In this document: positions 1 to 5,479 of the stretch, piece after piece
Numbering within the stretch: position 1 is the first letter of the stretch
Layout: every line of letters begins with the position of its first letter
DNA from: an uncultured Spirochaetaceae bacterium
GTDB lineage: Bacteria; Spirochaetota; Spirochaetia; Treponematales; Treponemataceae
Reading direction: 5' to 3'
NCBI GenBank assembly: GCA_902797925.1
Contig: CADBUT010000109.1
Location: 1 to 6,621 of the forward strand
DNA: 6,621 nt
Translations under genes and position numbers: made by a program
The notes under the pieces: generated by a model
Databases searched by the model: none
Told to the model about the DNA's origin: nothing
What the model saw: the letters and a program-made list of their open reading frames with translations, nothing else

Positions 1-1797
1 AAAGTTGCAATGCCGCGTCTGGCGCAGCTTTTGATGTTCGCCGTGCCTTATCTGATAATCGGCTACGATGTTCTGCTTCGCGCCGCAATCAACATTTTTC
101 ACGGCGAAGTTTTTGACGAAAATTTCTTGATGGGCATTGCTACGGTCGGTGCGTTTGCTTTAGGCGAATACCCCGAAGGCGTTTTTGTAATGCTTTTTTC
201 GCAAATCGGCGAACTTTTTGAAGATTACGCCGTCGATAAGTCGCGCGATTCAATTGCTGAATTGATGAACATAAGACCAGATTCTGCAAACCTTGAAAAA
301 GACGGCAGCATAACAGTTGTTCCGCCAGAAAATGTGCACATCGGCGATGTGATTGTGGTTCGTGTCGGCGAGAAAGTGCCGCTCGACGGCGTTTTAATCG
401 AAGGCGAAACTGACCTTGACACAAAGGCTCTGACCGGCGAATCAATGCCGCGTCATGTTGCGCTCAACGAAGCCGTGCTTTCGGGCTGCATCAACCTTTC
501 TGGCGTAATCAAAGTTCGCGTTGAAAAAGAATTCGGTGAATCAACCGTAACGAAAATCTTGAACCTTGTTGAAAACGCCGCTTCAAAAAAGACAAAGGCC
601 GAAAGCTTCATCACGCGCTTTGCGCACTGGTACACGCCCGTTGTTGTTTGTCTTGCCGTTGCGGTTGCGTTTCTGCCGCCTTTGCTTCATTTTGGCTCGT
701 GGAGCGAATGGGTTCGGCGCGCTCTCGTCTTCCTCATTGTGTCTTGCCCTTGCGCGCTCGTCATTTCTGTTCCGATGGGCTTTTTCGTCGGTATCGGTTC
801 AGCCTCAAAGCGCGGCATTCTTATAAAGGGCAGCTGCTATATCGAAGCATTGTCAAATCTCAGCACGGCTGTTTTTGACAAGACCGGCACTTTGACTAAA
901 GGCGTTTTTGCAGTAACTGAAATTGATGCGGCCGATTCAGACAAAGACGCGCTGCTAAGGCTTGCGGCTTTTGCCGAAAGCTCTTCTATTCATCCTGTAG
1001 CCGTTTCGATAACTAACGCATGGAAAGAAAAAAATCCGGAATATGAAATTTCCGAAGGCTCTGTTCAGAACATAAAAGAATATGCCGGTTTCGGCGTTGA
1101 AGCTCTTATAGACGGAAAAACTGTCTGCTGCGGCAACAACGCATATATGGAAAAGCTCGGTATCAAAATTGACAGGCATTTTGAAGGCGGCACGCTCGTT
1201 CACGTGGCTGAAGACGGCGTATACAAAGGTACAATTACAATTTCTGATGAACTGAAAGAACAGTCCGTTCAGGCTTTGCAAAGCTTGAAATCGGCCGGCG
1301 TTAAAAAGACGGTGATGCTCACCGGCGACACTGAATCTGTGGCAAAAAAAGTTGCCGCTTCTCTTGGAATTGACGAATACAAGGCAGGGCTTCTGCCTGA
1401 TGATAAGCTTGATATTGTTGAAAAGCTGATAACTGAAAGCAGCGGCAACGGCGTTGTTTCGTTTGTCGGCGACGGCATAAACGATGCACCTGTTTTGCGG
1501 CGCGCTGATGTCGGCATTTCGATGGGCGCATTGGGCAGCGATGCCGCGATTGAAGCGTCTGATGTTGTGCTTATGGATGACAATCCGCTCAAAGTTGCAG
1601 AAGCCGTAAAGATTTCGCGCAAGACTATGGCCGTCGTAAAGCAGAACATCTGGTTCTCGCTCGGCGTAAAAGTGCTCGTGCTTGCCGCCGGTGTGCTTGG
1701 CGTTGCACCGCTCTGGCTTGCAGTTTTTGCTGATGTCGGTGTGCTCGTGCTCGCCGTTGCCAACTCAATGCGCGCCGGCCGTTTCGCAAAAGCTTAA
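1..1797 (+). CDS. Heavy-metal P1B-type ATPase (Zn/Cd/Pb exporter class), 5'-truncated by window edge
   Basis: This is a membrane pump that uses ATP to move soft divalent cations out of the cytoplasm. Numbering starts at the Met at base 10; the frame is already open from base 1, and only one helix precedes the paired helices at about 38-72, so the true start and any N-terminal metal-binding domain lie upstream. In order I see the actuator motif TGES (142-145), helices at about 208-227 and 237-265 with the metal-binding CPC (246-248), the phosphorylation motif DKTGT (Asp290), the HP pair of the nucleotide domain (328-329), the hinge GDGINDAP (487-494), and two last helices carrying Lys554 and Asp575-Val-Gly. 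CPC plus this Lys and DxG is the known signature of the P1B-2 (Zn2+/Cd2+/Pb2+) subgroup, as in ZntA and CadA. The reading frame is intact to the TAA. The exact metal cannot be read from sequence, and no regulator gene is visible. Confidence 0.93.
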   Translation, partial: KVAMPRLAQLLMFAVPYLIIGYDVLLRAAINIFHGEVFDENFLMGIATVGAFALGEYPEGVFVMLFSQIGELFEDYAVDKSRDSIAELMNIRPDSANLEKDGSITVVPPENVHIGDVIVVRVGEKVPLDGVLIEGETDLDTKALTGESMPRHVALNEAVLSGCINLSGVIKVRVEKEFGESTVTKILNLVENAASKKTKAESFITRFAHWYTPVVVCLAVAVAFLPPLLHFGSWSEWVRRALVFLIVSCPCALVISVPMGFFVGIGSASKRGILIKGSCYIEALSNLSTAVFDKTGTLTKGVFAVTEIDAADSDKDALLRLAAFAESSSIHPVAVSITNAWKEKNPEYEISEGSVQNIKEYAGFGVEALIDGKTVCCGNNAYMEKLGIKIDRHFEGGTLVHVAEDGVYKGTITISDELKEQSVQALQSLKSAGVKKTVMLTGDTESVAKKVAASLGIDEYKAGLLPDDKLDIVEKLITESSGNGVVSFVGDGINDAPVLRRADVGISMGALGSDAAIEASDVVLMDDNPLKVAEAVKISRKTMAVVKQNIWFSLGVKVLVLAAGVLGVAPLWLAVFADVGVLVLAVANSMRAGRFAKA

Positions 1798-1810
1798 TCT
1801 TAGATTAAGC
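1792..1810. terminator. Perfect 8-bp palindrome at the end of the ATPase gene, possible convergent terminator
   Basis: GCTTAATC (1792-1799), a 3-nt spacer and GATTAAGC (1803-1810) form a perfect hairpin that includes the last Ala codon and the TAA of the ATPase gene. On the - strand the hairpin is followed by TTTTGCG, so it could act as a back-up stop for transcription leaving the SRP RNA. On the + strand no T-run follows. The stem is A/T-rich and the U-tract is short, so termination is an inference. Confidence 0.35.
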
Positions 1811-1852
1811 CTGTTCTGCAAAACGCTCGGCAATAGCAAACCAAAAACAAAA

Positions 1853-1980
1853 AAGCCTTTTCTGAAGAGCTCAGGTACACTACGGCACAAGTGCCATCTT
1901 CCTGCCGCTGCTTCCTTCCGGATCTGACGGGGTTCAGAAGCGGTACCTTGCATAGGACCTGAACTCATCACAAAAGGCTT
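1853..1980 (-). ncRNA. ffs: Small bacterial signal recognition particle RNA (4.5S-type)
   Basis: This is the RNA scaffold of the signal recognition particle, which binds the Ffh protein and targets nascent membrane proteins. On the - strand the diagnostic apical domain reads GTCAGATCCGGAAGGAAGC (from 1928 downward), with the GGAA tetraloop at 1919-1916. The ends close the long rod: AAGCCTTTT at the 5' end (1980-1972) pairs perfectly with AAAAGGCTT at the 3' end (1861-1853), and inside it GAGTTCAGGT pairs with ACCTGAGCTC. The length of about 128 nt fits the short form lacking the Alu domain. The 3' strand of the terminal helix runs straight into a U-rich stretch (- strand TTTTTTG then TTTTT), so the helix may also terminate transcription. 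Exact mature ends are estimated from pairing. It is the last gene of the tRNA cluster. Confidence 0.95.
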
Positions 1981-2030
1981 ATAATTTCAAGTATGAAATA
2001 ATGAAATAGACTTTAGATGGGATTAGTAAA

Positions 2031-2104
2031 TGAGACTGAGAGGAGTCGAACCTCCGACCTTCAGATCCGCAATCTGACGCTCTATCCAACTGAGCTACAA
2101 TCTC
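2031..2104 (-). tRNA. tRNA-Arg, anticodon GCG
   Basis: All arms of a 74-nt tRNA fold. The acceptor GAGATTG pairs with CAGTCTC (one G-U), the D arm is GCTCAGTTGGATAGAGC, the anticodon stem TCAGA/TCTGA encloses the 7-nt loop TTGCGGA, and the T arm carries the loop TTCGACT. Loop positions 34-36 are GCG, reading CGC and by wobble CGU, both Arg. The discriminator is A and CCA is not encoded. Most bacteria read these codons with an ACG tRNA whose A34 is deaminated to inosine, so G34 is unusual. The sequence otherwise resembles the bacterial CGN-reading Arg tRNA. Confidence 0.95.
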
Positions 2105-2155
2105 AAAATTATTACACTGTACGATGTGAAACCTTGAAACAAGATGTAATCTGCA

Positions 2156-2243
2156 CGGAGCAGGGGGGATTCGAACCCCCGATATCCTTTTGGGATATAA
2201 CTCCTTAGCAGGGAGCCACCTTCGGCCTCTCGGTCACCACTCC
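2156..2243 (-). tRNA. tRNA-Ser, anticodon GCU
   Basis: This is an 88-nt class II tRNA. The acceptor ends are GGAG... and ...CTCC with discriminator G, as expected for Ser. The anticodon stem GCTCC/GGAGT encloses the loop CTGCTAA, giving anticodon GCT for AGC/AGU codons. The long variable arm folds as TATATCC with GGATATC, typical of Ser. The T stem is five G-C pairs around TTCGAAT. CCA is not encoded. It is the second tRNA of the cluster, 37 nt after tRNA-Ser(UGA). Confidence 0.97.
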
Positions 2244-2280
2244 AAATTCTGCCAAATGGCAAAAATGCCGTACTTATATT
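2244..2280 (-). other. Spacer between the two Ser tRNAs with mutually exclusive small hairpins
   Basis: The 37-nt spacer on the - strand contains GGCA-TTTT-TGCC and TGCC-ATTT-GGCA, two 4-bp hairpins that share the central TGCC, so only one can form at a time. I see no promoter elements here. It may be a processing-site structure in a polycistronic tRNA transcript, but such short stems can arise by chance. Confidence 0.3.
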
Positions 2281-2365
2281 CGGAGCAGGGGGGATTCGAA
2301 CCCCCGGATCCGTGAAGATCAACGGTTTTCAAGACCGCCGCTTTCGACCGCTCAGCCACCGCTCC
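2281..2365 (-). tRNA. tRNA-Ser, anticodon UGA
   Basis: This is an 85-nt class II tRNA. The acceptor GGAGCGG pairs with the 3' arm ending CTGCTCC, with discriminator G. The anticodon stem GCGGT/ACCGT encloses the loop CTTGAAA, giving anticodon TGA for UCN codons. A long variable arm and a G-C T stem identical to the neighbouring tRNA-Ser(GCU) are present. CCA is not encoded. It is the first gene after the promoter at 2381-2409. Confidence 0.97.
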
Positions 2366-2380
2366 ATAAGGACGATAACT

Positions 2381-2409
2381 ATAATATGTAACTTTCAAAT
2401 TTATGTCAA
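2381..2409 (-). promoter_or_regulatory. Sigma70-type promoter of the tRNA/SRP RNA cluster
   Basis: On the - strand a perfect -35 TTGACA (2409-2404), a 17-bp spacer and a -10 TATTAT (2386-2381, 5 of 6 matches) sit just before tRNA-Ser(UGA). Transcription should start near 2374, leaving about 9 nt before the mature tRNA 5' end. It is the strongest promoter match in the window, as expected for stable RNA. Confidence 0.85.
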
Positions 2410-2429
2410 GTAGTTTTCCCATTATTATG

Positions 2430-2452
2430 AAAAAACTGCCGGCGGCGGTCAG
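2430..2452 (-). terminator. Intrinsic terminator overlapping the stop codon of the 578-aa gene
   Basis: On the - strand CTG(A)CCG, a 4-nt loop and CGGCAG form a G-C-rich six-pair stem with one bulged A, followed at once by six T (2435-2430). The TGA stop of the upstream gene lies inside the 5' arm. It separates the protein operon from the tRNA promoter 20 nt further on. Confidence 0.75.
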
Positions 2453-4185
2453 CGCTTCGGTTTTGAGCGGCTCAACAGGTTGAATACGTCTTTGCGTTCA
2501 GGTACAGAGAAAATCGGCTCGCCTGTCGCTTCGTCGCTTCTGTAAGGCAGGTGCAGTTCAGACTCATATGCATAGCTTTTCGGGTTGTTCATCCACCAGT
2601 CTAAGACAGAGAAAACTTCAGAAATAGCTTTTACAAGCGAGGCGTTTGTTGTGCCCAAAGGCGAGTTTGCCTCTAAAATAGAGGTAAGTCTTGAAGACGA
2701 TATATTTTCTATAGTAAATGAGAATTTCTTCCACGGGTTTTCTATACCGGCGACAAAACCTCCCTGACTTCCGCTGTTGACCTTAATCGATTCGTTGATA
2801 TTGTCAGAAAGCCAGTCAAAATAATGGGCAAGCCGAGAAACTTTTTTGAAGACCGGCATGCTGCCGTATGCTGTTTCGTTTGATATGTAGCTCAAGTCAA
2901 ATTTAAGATGCGGAAAAAATTCGCTCTTTTGAAGCCACATAATCGAAGATAAAGTCTTTATGGCATAAGGCGAAGTCTTGTAGTCGTTCTGGCTGTAAAT
3001 GCGGTTCACATAGTCAAGCAGAGATGCAGCGTATTCTTTTTCAAAGACATTCATGCGCGAAAGATACCAGTCGCTTAAAGTGCGTTCAATTTCTTCGGCT
3101 TTCATCTGGACAGGGCAAGATGAATTTGTTGCAAGAAAGTCTATTGTGTGGCAGCCCGACAGTAAATCTTCGATTATGCGCATTAAGATAACCGCAACTT
3201 GAAGCGGATTATCATTAGAAAGAACATTGAAGCCTTCGGTAAAGCCGAACAAAGGCTGATAATACGGATACATGTCAGGCTTTTCTCTTAAATTAAGCCA
3301 GCCTGCCTCAGGGAACATTGCGTCAAGCAGAGTTAAGCCGCTGTTTATAGACATATTTGCCTGCTTTACAGTCTCTGCATAAGCAGAAAGTTTTGCAGGC
3401 TGGGTCAAATCCGGAGTGCTGAAGTCTACCGGCTTAAACTCGCCCGGAAGAATTATATCTTCTTTTGTAAGCTTTAAAAATGCCAGCATCCGGGTAATGT
3501 TTGTGTCTAGAAATTCCTGCATACCCACGCAATAAGAAGAGCAGATGCGCATTAAAAGCGGGTAAATGCCGGTTGAAACAGCCCTGATGATGTAGTTCCA
3601 CTCTAACTTTGCTTCTTCAATTGTACCGTGCAGCTGCGTAAGATTTGCGTTTGTTTTGTCGTGAATTTCTGTAAAGGTTTTTTCAAGTATCTCGTTAAAA
3701 GTGCTCTCGCCGAGAAAAAGCATCTGAAGAAGCGGTTTGTAAATCATGTAAACAAACGGAATCATCTTCTCGACAGTCATGTTTTTTGCGTTCATCTGAA
3801 GATTGTCCAGTTCGTCATTCAATGCTGCAACCTTCCATGAGCTTGCGGCGTTCAGTACGCGAAGCTGAATATTAGGTGCACGGCCGATTTTGTGCTGATA
3901 TGCAGCCGGCATTGCAGAGATAAATCTTTTGATTACGGCTGTAAATTTCTGAATATGCATGAAGTAGTCATTGAGTGTGTTCATTACGAAATAATCAGAG
4001 ACTTTATCTGCGTCTTCAACTGTCTTCTGTGCGAAAAGTTTGGCGTGACGTGTAATGCCTGTAGAAGCAAAAAGCTTGTCGAAATTGTTCCGTTCTGCAT
4101 TGTCGATTGCCGGCAGAACTTTAGGCAGGCTTTCAAGCTCCCAAAAAAGTGCTGAATCGTTTTGCTGTACTGAATTATCAGTCAT
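2449..4185 (-). CDS. Hypothetical soluble protein, 578 aa, function unknown
   Basis: I do not recognise a function. The ATG start is supported by AGAGGAAATT directly before it. The protein has no signal peptide or clear membrane segment. It appears mostly alpha-helical, for example about 45-90 and 190-240, with hydrophobic stretches at about 141-158 (MIPFVYMIYKPLLQMLFL) and 196-221 that look like buried helices. The middle part is rich in Tyr and Phe (about 305-320, YPYYQPLFGFTEGFN). The C-terminal part has a WW pair (530-531) and ends in a basic tail (SKPKR). Cysteines are few (215, 219, 345, 357) and do not form an obvious metal motif. It follows the DUF2804-like gene by 39 nt and probably shares its transcript. 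My best guess for a family is an uncharacterised spirochaetal one such as DUF5312, which I could not verify. Confidence 0.88.
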   Translation of the reverse strand: MTDNSVQQNDSALFWELESLPKVLPAIDNAERNNFDKLFASTGITRHAKLFAQKTVEDADKVSDYFVMNTLNDYFMHIQKFTAVIKRFISAMPAAYQHKIGRAPNIQLRVLNAASSWKVAALNDELDNLQMNAKNMTVEKMIPFVYMIYKPLLQMLFLGESTFNEILEKTFTEIHDKTNANLTQLHGTIEEAKLEWNYIIRAVSTGIYPLLMRICSSYCVGMQEFLDTNITRMLAFLKLTKEDIILPGEFKPVDFSTPDLTQPAKLSAYAETVKQANMSINSGLTLLDAMFPEAGWLNLREKPDMYPYYQPLFGFTEGFNVLSNDNPLQVAVILMRIIEDLLSGCHTIDFLATNSSCPVQMKAEEIERTLSDWYLSRMNVFEKEYAASLLDYVNRIYSQNDYKTSPYAIKTLSSIMWLQKSEFFPHLKFDLSYISNETAYGSMPVFKKVSRLAHYFDWLSDNINESIKVNSGSQGGFVAGIENPWKKFSFTIENISSSRLTSILEANSPLGTTNASLVKAISEVFSVLDWWMNNPKSYAYESELHLPYRSDEATGEPIFSVPERKDVFNLLSRSKPKR

Positions 4186-4197
4186 AATTTCCTCTTT
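4186..4197 (-). promoter_or_regulatory. Ribosome binding site of the 578-aa gene
   Basis: The - strand reads AAGAGGAAATT followed by ATG, with the AGAGG core about 5 nt before the start. It is the best Shine-Dalgarno match among the protein genes here and fixes the start at 4185. Confidence 0.7.
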
Positions 4198-4224
4198 TTT
4201 CCGTCTTGCTGTTGATCAATATTA

Positions 4225-5283
4225 TTAGTATCGGAGCTGTATTTTTTTTCCTATACCGGAGAAGTCTTTAAGTGAAATAGATTCACCTTTATTTGTCAGA
4301 AGCGTTCCTTCAAAGTTGCCGTAAAGCGTGTGGTAATTAGCATGAAGAATTAGCAGGCTCAAAGTGCGGTGCGAATCTGATTCAGGATAAAAGATTAAAT
4401 CAACCATACTCTCTGTATCCTGAATAACCCATGGACCTAAGATTCCTTTTGGGCGCGTAATCTTCACCGGCGGAAGCAGCGTAGCCTCGCCGTCTATAAA
4501 CAGAACATTCTCGTTGTAATGATAAGTGTCGTTGCCGTCTAAATTTGAGCTGCAAATTTTAAACGAGATTTTTTTGCCTTCAAAAACGCCTAGCCCATAA
4601 AGTGCATTTGCCTTTGTGCGGAGCGGATAATAGGCCCGTCTTAATTCAAGCGTCATCAAGCCTTTTGAACCGTATGTGCCCTGCTGTGTGCCTGTAAACA
4701 CAATAGAGCCGGTTAAAGAGCCGGTTTTTAAGGCACTGGCCGCGCATCTGCGGTTTATCTGGGCTGGTGTTACAGAAGCAATTTCTGCGAAATCTTTCTG
4801 AGAACAGTCAACATTAAAGGCAGCTGCTATAGAAGGTCTTGTGCTGTCGCCTTTTAAGTTGATAAAAACTGAAATACGTTTTGCCGCGCTGCTCCAGTTT
4901 ATTCTTATATAGCGTCTTTCACTGAATGAAATGCAGACAGACTGTTCTATAGATTTTGGCACAAATCTTTTGTGCATACATAAAACGCGTCTATACGGAA
5001 ATTTTTGGCCTGTTTTTCTATCCCAAATGATTGTCTCTACAAGGGCAAAAATTGTTGAGTCGAAAATATCGATTATGCCGGCGTATTCTTCTGTGACAAA
5101 CGGACAGAACAAGTGCGCGCGTATCCGTAAATTTGTAATCCAATGAGGAATCGGCAGATCGCCGAATGGTCTTGCAATATTGCGGATATCAAGCTGTTTG
5201 AACGGCACTTTAAAAGTGCCGAAAACCGGCGCGCCGTTCTGTATTATTTTATCTGGTGTTTCAGAGAATGATCTTGTGTACAC
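4225..5283 (-). CDS. DUF2804-like protein, 352 aa, GTG start
   Basis: This resembles DUF2804, a bacterial family of beta-rich proteins without a known activity. The family-like features I see are the opening QNGAPVFGTF (15-24), the central block RRAYYPLRT (215-223), ENVLFIDGEATLLPPV (258-273), GPWVIQD (283-289), VDLIFYPESD (294-303) and the C-terminal YGNFEGTL (321-328) with GESISLKDFSGIG (333-345). Unlike many members as I remember them, it lacks the DFGRG..W core at the central block, having ELRRAYYP. There is no signal peptide. The start is the GTG at 5283: the frame is open upstream to a TAG at 5320-5322 but holds no ATG or TTG, and the family-like sequence begins soon after it. Only a weak GAG precedes the GTG, suggesting modest translation. 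The promoter is at 5312-5340. It leads a two-gene unit with the 578-aa gene. The family call is from memory of its pattern. Confidence 0.75.
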   Translation of the reverse strand: MYTRSFSETPDKIIQNGAPVFGTFKVPFKQLDIRNIARPFGDLPIPHWITNLRIRAHLFCPFVTEEYAGIIDIFDSTIFALVETIIWDRKTGQKFPYRRVLCMHKRFVPKSIEQSVCISFSERRYIRINWSSAAKRISVFINLKGDSTRPSIAAAFNVDCSQKDFAEIASVTPAQINRRCAASALKTGSLTGSIVFTGTQQGTYGSKGLMTLELRRAYYPLRTKANALYGLGVFEGKKISFKICSSNLDGNDTYHYNENVLFIDGEATLLPPVKITRPKGILGPWVIQDTESMVDLIFYPESDSHRTLSLLILHANYHTLYGNFEGTLLTNKGESISLKDFSGIGKKIQLRY

Positions 5284-5311
5284 AATAAACTCTATTTTGT
5301 GGAGTCCGATT

Positions 5312-5340
5312 AGTATAAACTATAAAGACTGTATAAACAA
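5312..5340 (-). promoter_or_regulatory. Putative promoter of the DUF2804-like operon
   Basis: On the - strand TTGTTT (5340-5335), a 17-bp spacer and TATACT (5317-5312, 5 of 6 matches) precede the GTG start, predicting a leader of about 20 nt. The -35 matches only at TTG. The palindromic element ends 8 bp upstream of this -35. Confidence 0.55.
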
Positions 5341-5348
5341 GTATTACG

Positions 5349-5392
5349 GGTAATCTCTAAAAATTCACTTTCGTGACTTTTTAGAGATTACC
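5349..5392 (-). repeat. Left hairpin of the element, 15-bp perfect stem with GAAA tetraloop
   Basis: GGTAATCTCTAAAAA (5349-5363) pairs perfectly with TTTTTAGAGATTACC (5378-5392). Inside, after one mismatch, TCAC pairs with GTGA. Read on the - strand the inner part is TCAC-GAAA-GTGA, a GNRA tetraloop closed by C-G, and the mismatch becomes G-A. These are features of a stable RNA hairpin in the direction of the neighbouring genes. No U-run follows, so it is not a classic terminator. Confidence 0.8.
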
Positions 5393-5397
5393 GACGA

Positions 5398-5430
5398 GTT
5401 GTAAATCGCTATAATGGCGCGATTTACAAC
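5398..5430. repeat. Central perfect 12-bp palindrome with 9-nt loop
   Basis: GTTGTAAATCGC (5398-5409) and GCGATTTACAAC (5419-5430) are exact inverted copies separated by TATAATGGC. The arms are unrelated to the flanking hairpins. The loop holds a perfect TATAAT on the + strand, but no good -35 lies 16-18 bp before it. It could be a protein-binding dyad or a third RNA hairpin. Confidence 0.75.
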
Positions 5431-5447
5431 ATCGCATTTTCAAAGTT

Positions 5448-5475
5448 ATCTCTAAAAGCTGAAGTTTTTAGAGAT
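5448..5475. repeat. Right hairpin of the element, directly after the GH5 stop codon
   Basis: ATCTCTAAAA (5448-5457) pairs with TTTTAGAGAT (5466-5475). On the + strand the stem extends by a G-T and a C-G pair around a TGAA loop; on the - strand the G-T becomes an A-C mismatch below a C-TTCA-G loop. It starts 4 nt beyond the TAA of the GH5 gene. Downstream on the - strand comes AACTTTG rather than a U-run, so it may protect or end the GH5 mRNA but is not a textbook terminator. Confidence 0.7.
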
Positions 5476-5479
5476 TCCT

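Larger units (their letters stand above)
5349..5476. repeat. Composite palindromic element (REP/BIME- or MITE-like)
   Basis: This occupies most of the gap between the GH5 and DUF2804-like genes. Four copies of a TAATCTCTAAAAA-type motif lie at 5351-5363 (+), 5378-5390 (-), 5447-5457 (+, one end base changed) and 5465-5476 (-). They form two hairpins, with an unrelated perfect palindrome (5398-5430) between them. The outermost copies also act as terminal inverted repeats: both ends, read inward, begin AATCTCTAAAAA and continue TTCA, one with an extra C. There is no coding potential and no transposase. I infer a mobile or repetitive intergenic element; a multi-hairpin regulatory region is the alternative. 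Confidence 0.65.

Noticed and set aside
1269..1763. 164-aa frame on the - strand inside the ATPase gene
   Set aside because: It is low-complexity Ser/Thr/Ala-rich antisense translation of a gene with strong motifs.
1..1797. Copper or potassium ATPase
   Set aside because: The last two helices carry the Lys and DVG of the Zn/Cd/Pb group rather than the copper-type residues, and the gene is not KdpB-like.
1765..1971. 68-aa frame on the - strand
   Set aside because: It lies on the SRP RNA, whose fold and apical motif are clear, and has no ribosome binding site.
2105..2155. Separate promoter for tRNA-Arg
   Set aside because: A TTGTTT and an AATAAT-like box exist, but the latter sits almost against the mature tRNA 5' end and leaves no room for a start site.
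2017..2422. Short open frames on both strands over the tRNA cluster
   Set aside because: They overlap three well-folded tRNAs; such frames are well-known false proteins from translated tRNA genes.
5349..5476. CRISPR array
   Set aside because: The motif copies alternate in orientation, number only four, and the spacing is uneven; there are no direct repeats with unique spacers and no cas genes.
5349..5476. Simple intrinsic terminator of the GH5 gene
   Set aside because: The T-runs lie inside the stems, and no U-tract follows any of the hairpins on the - strand.
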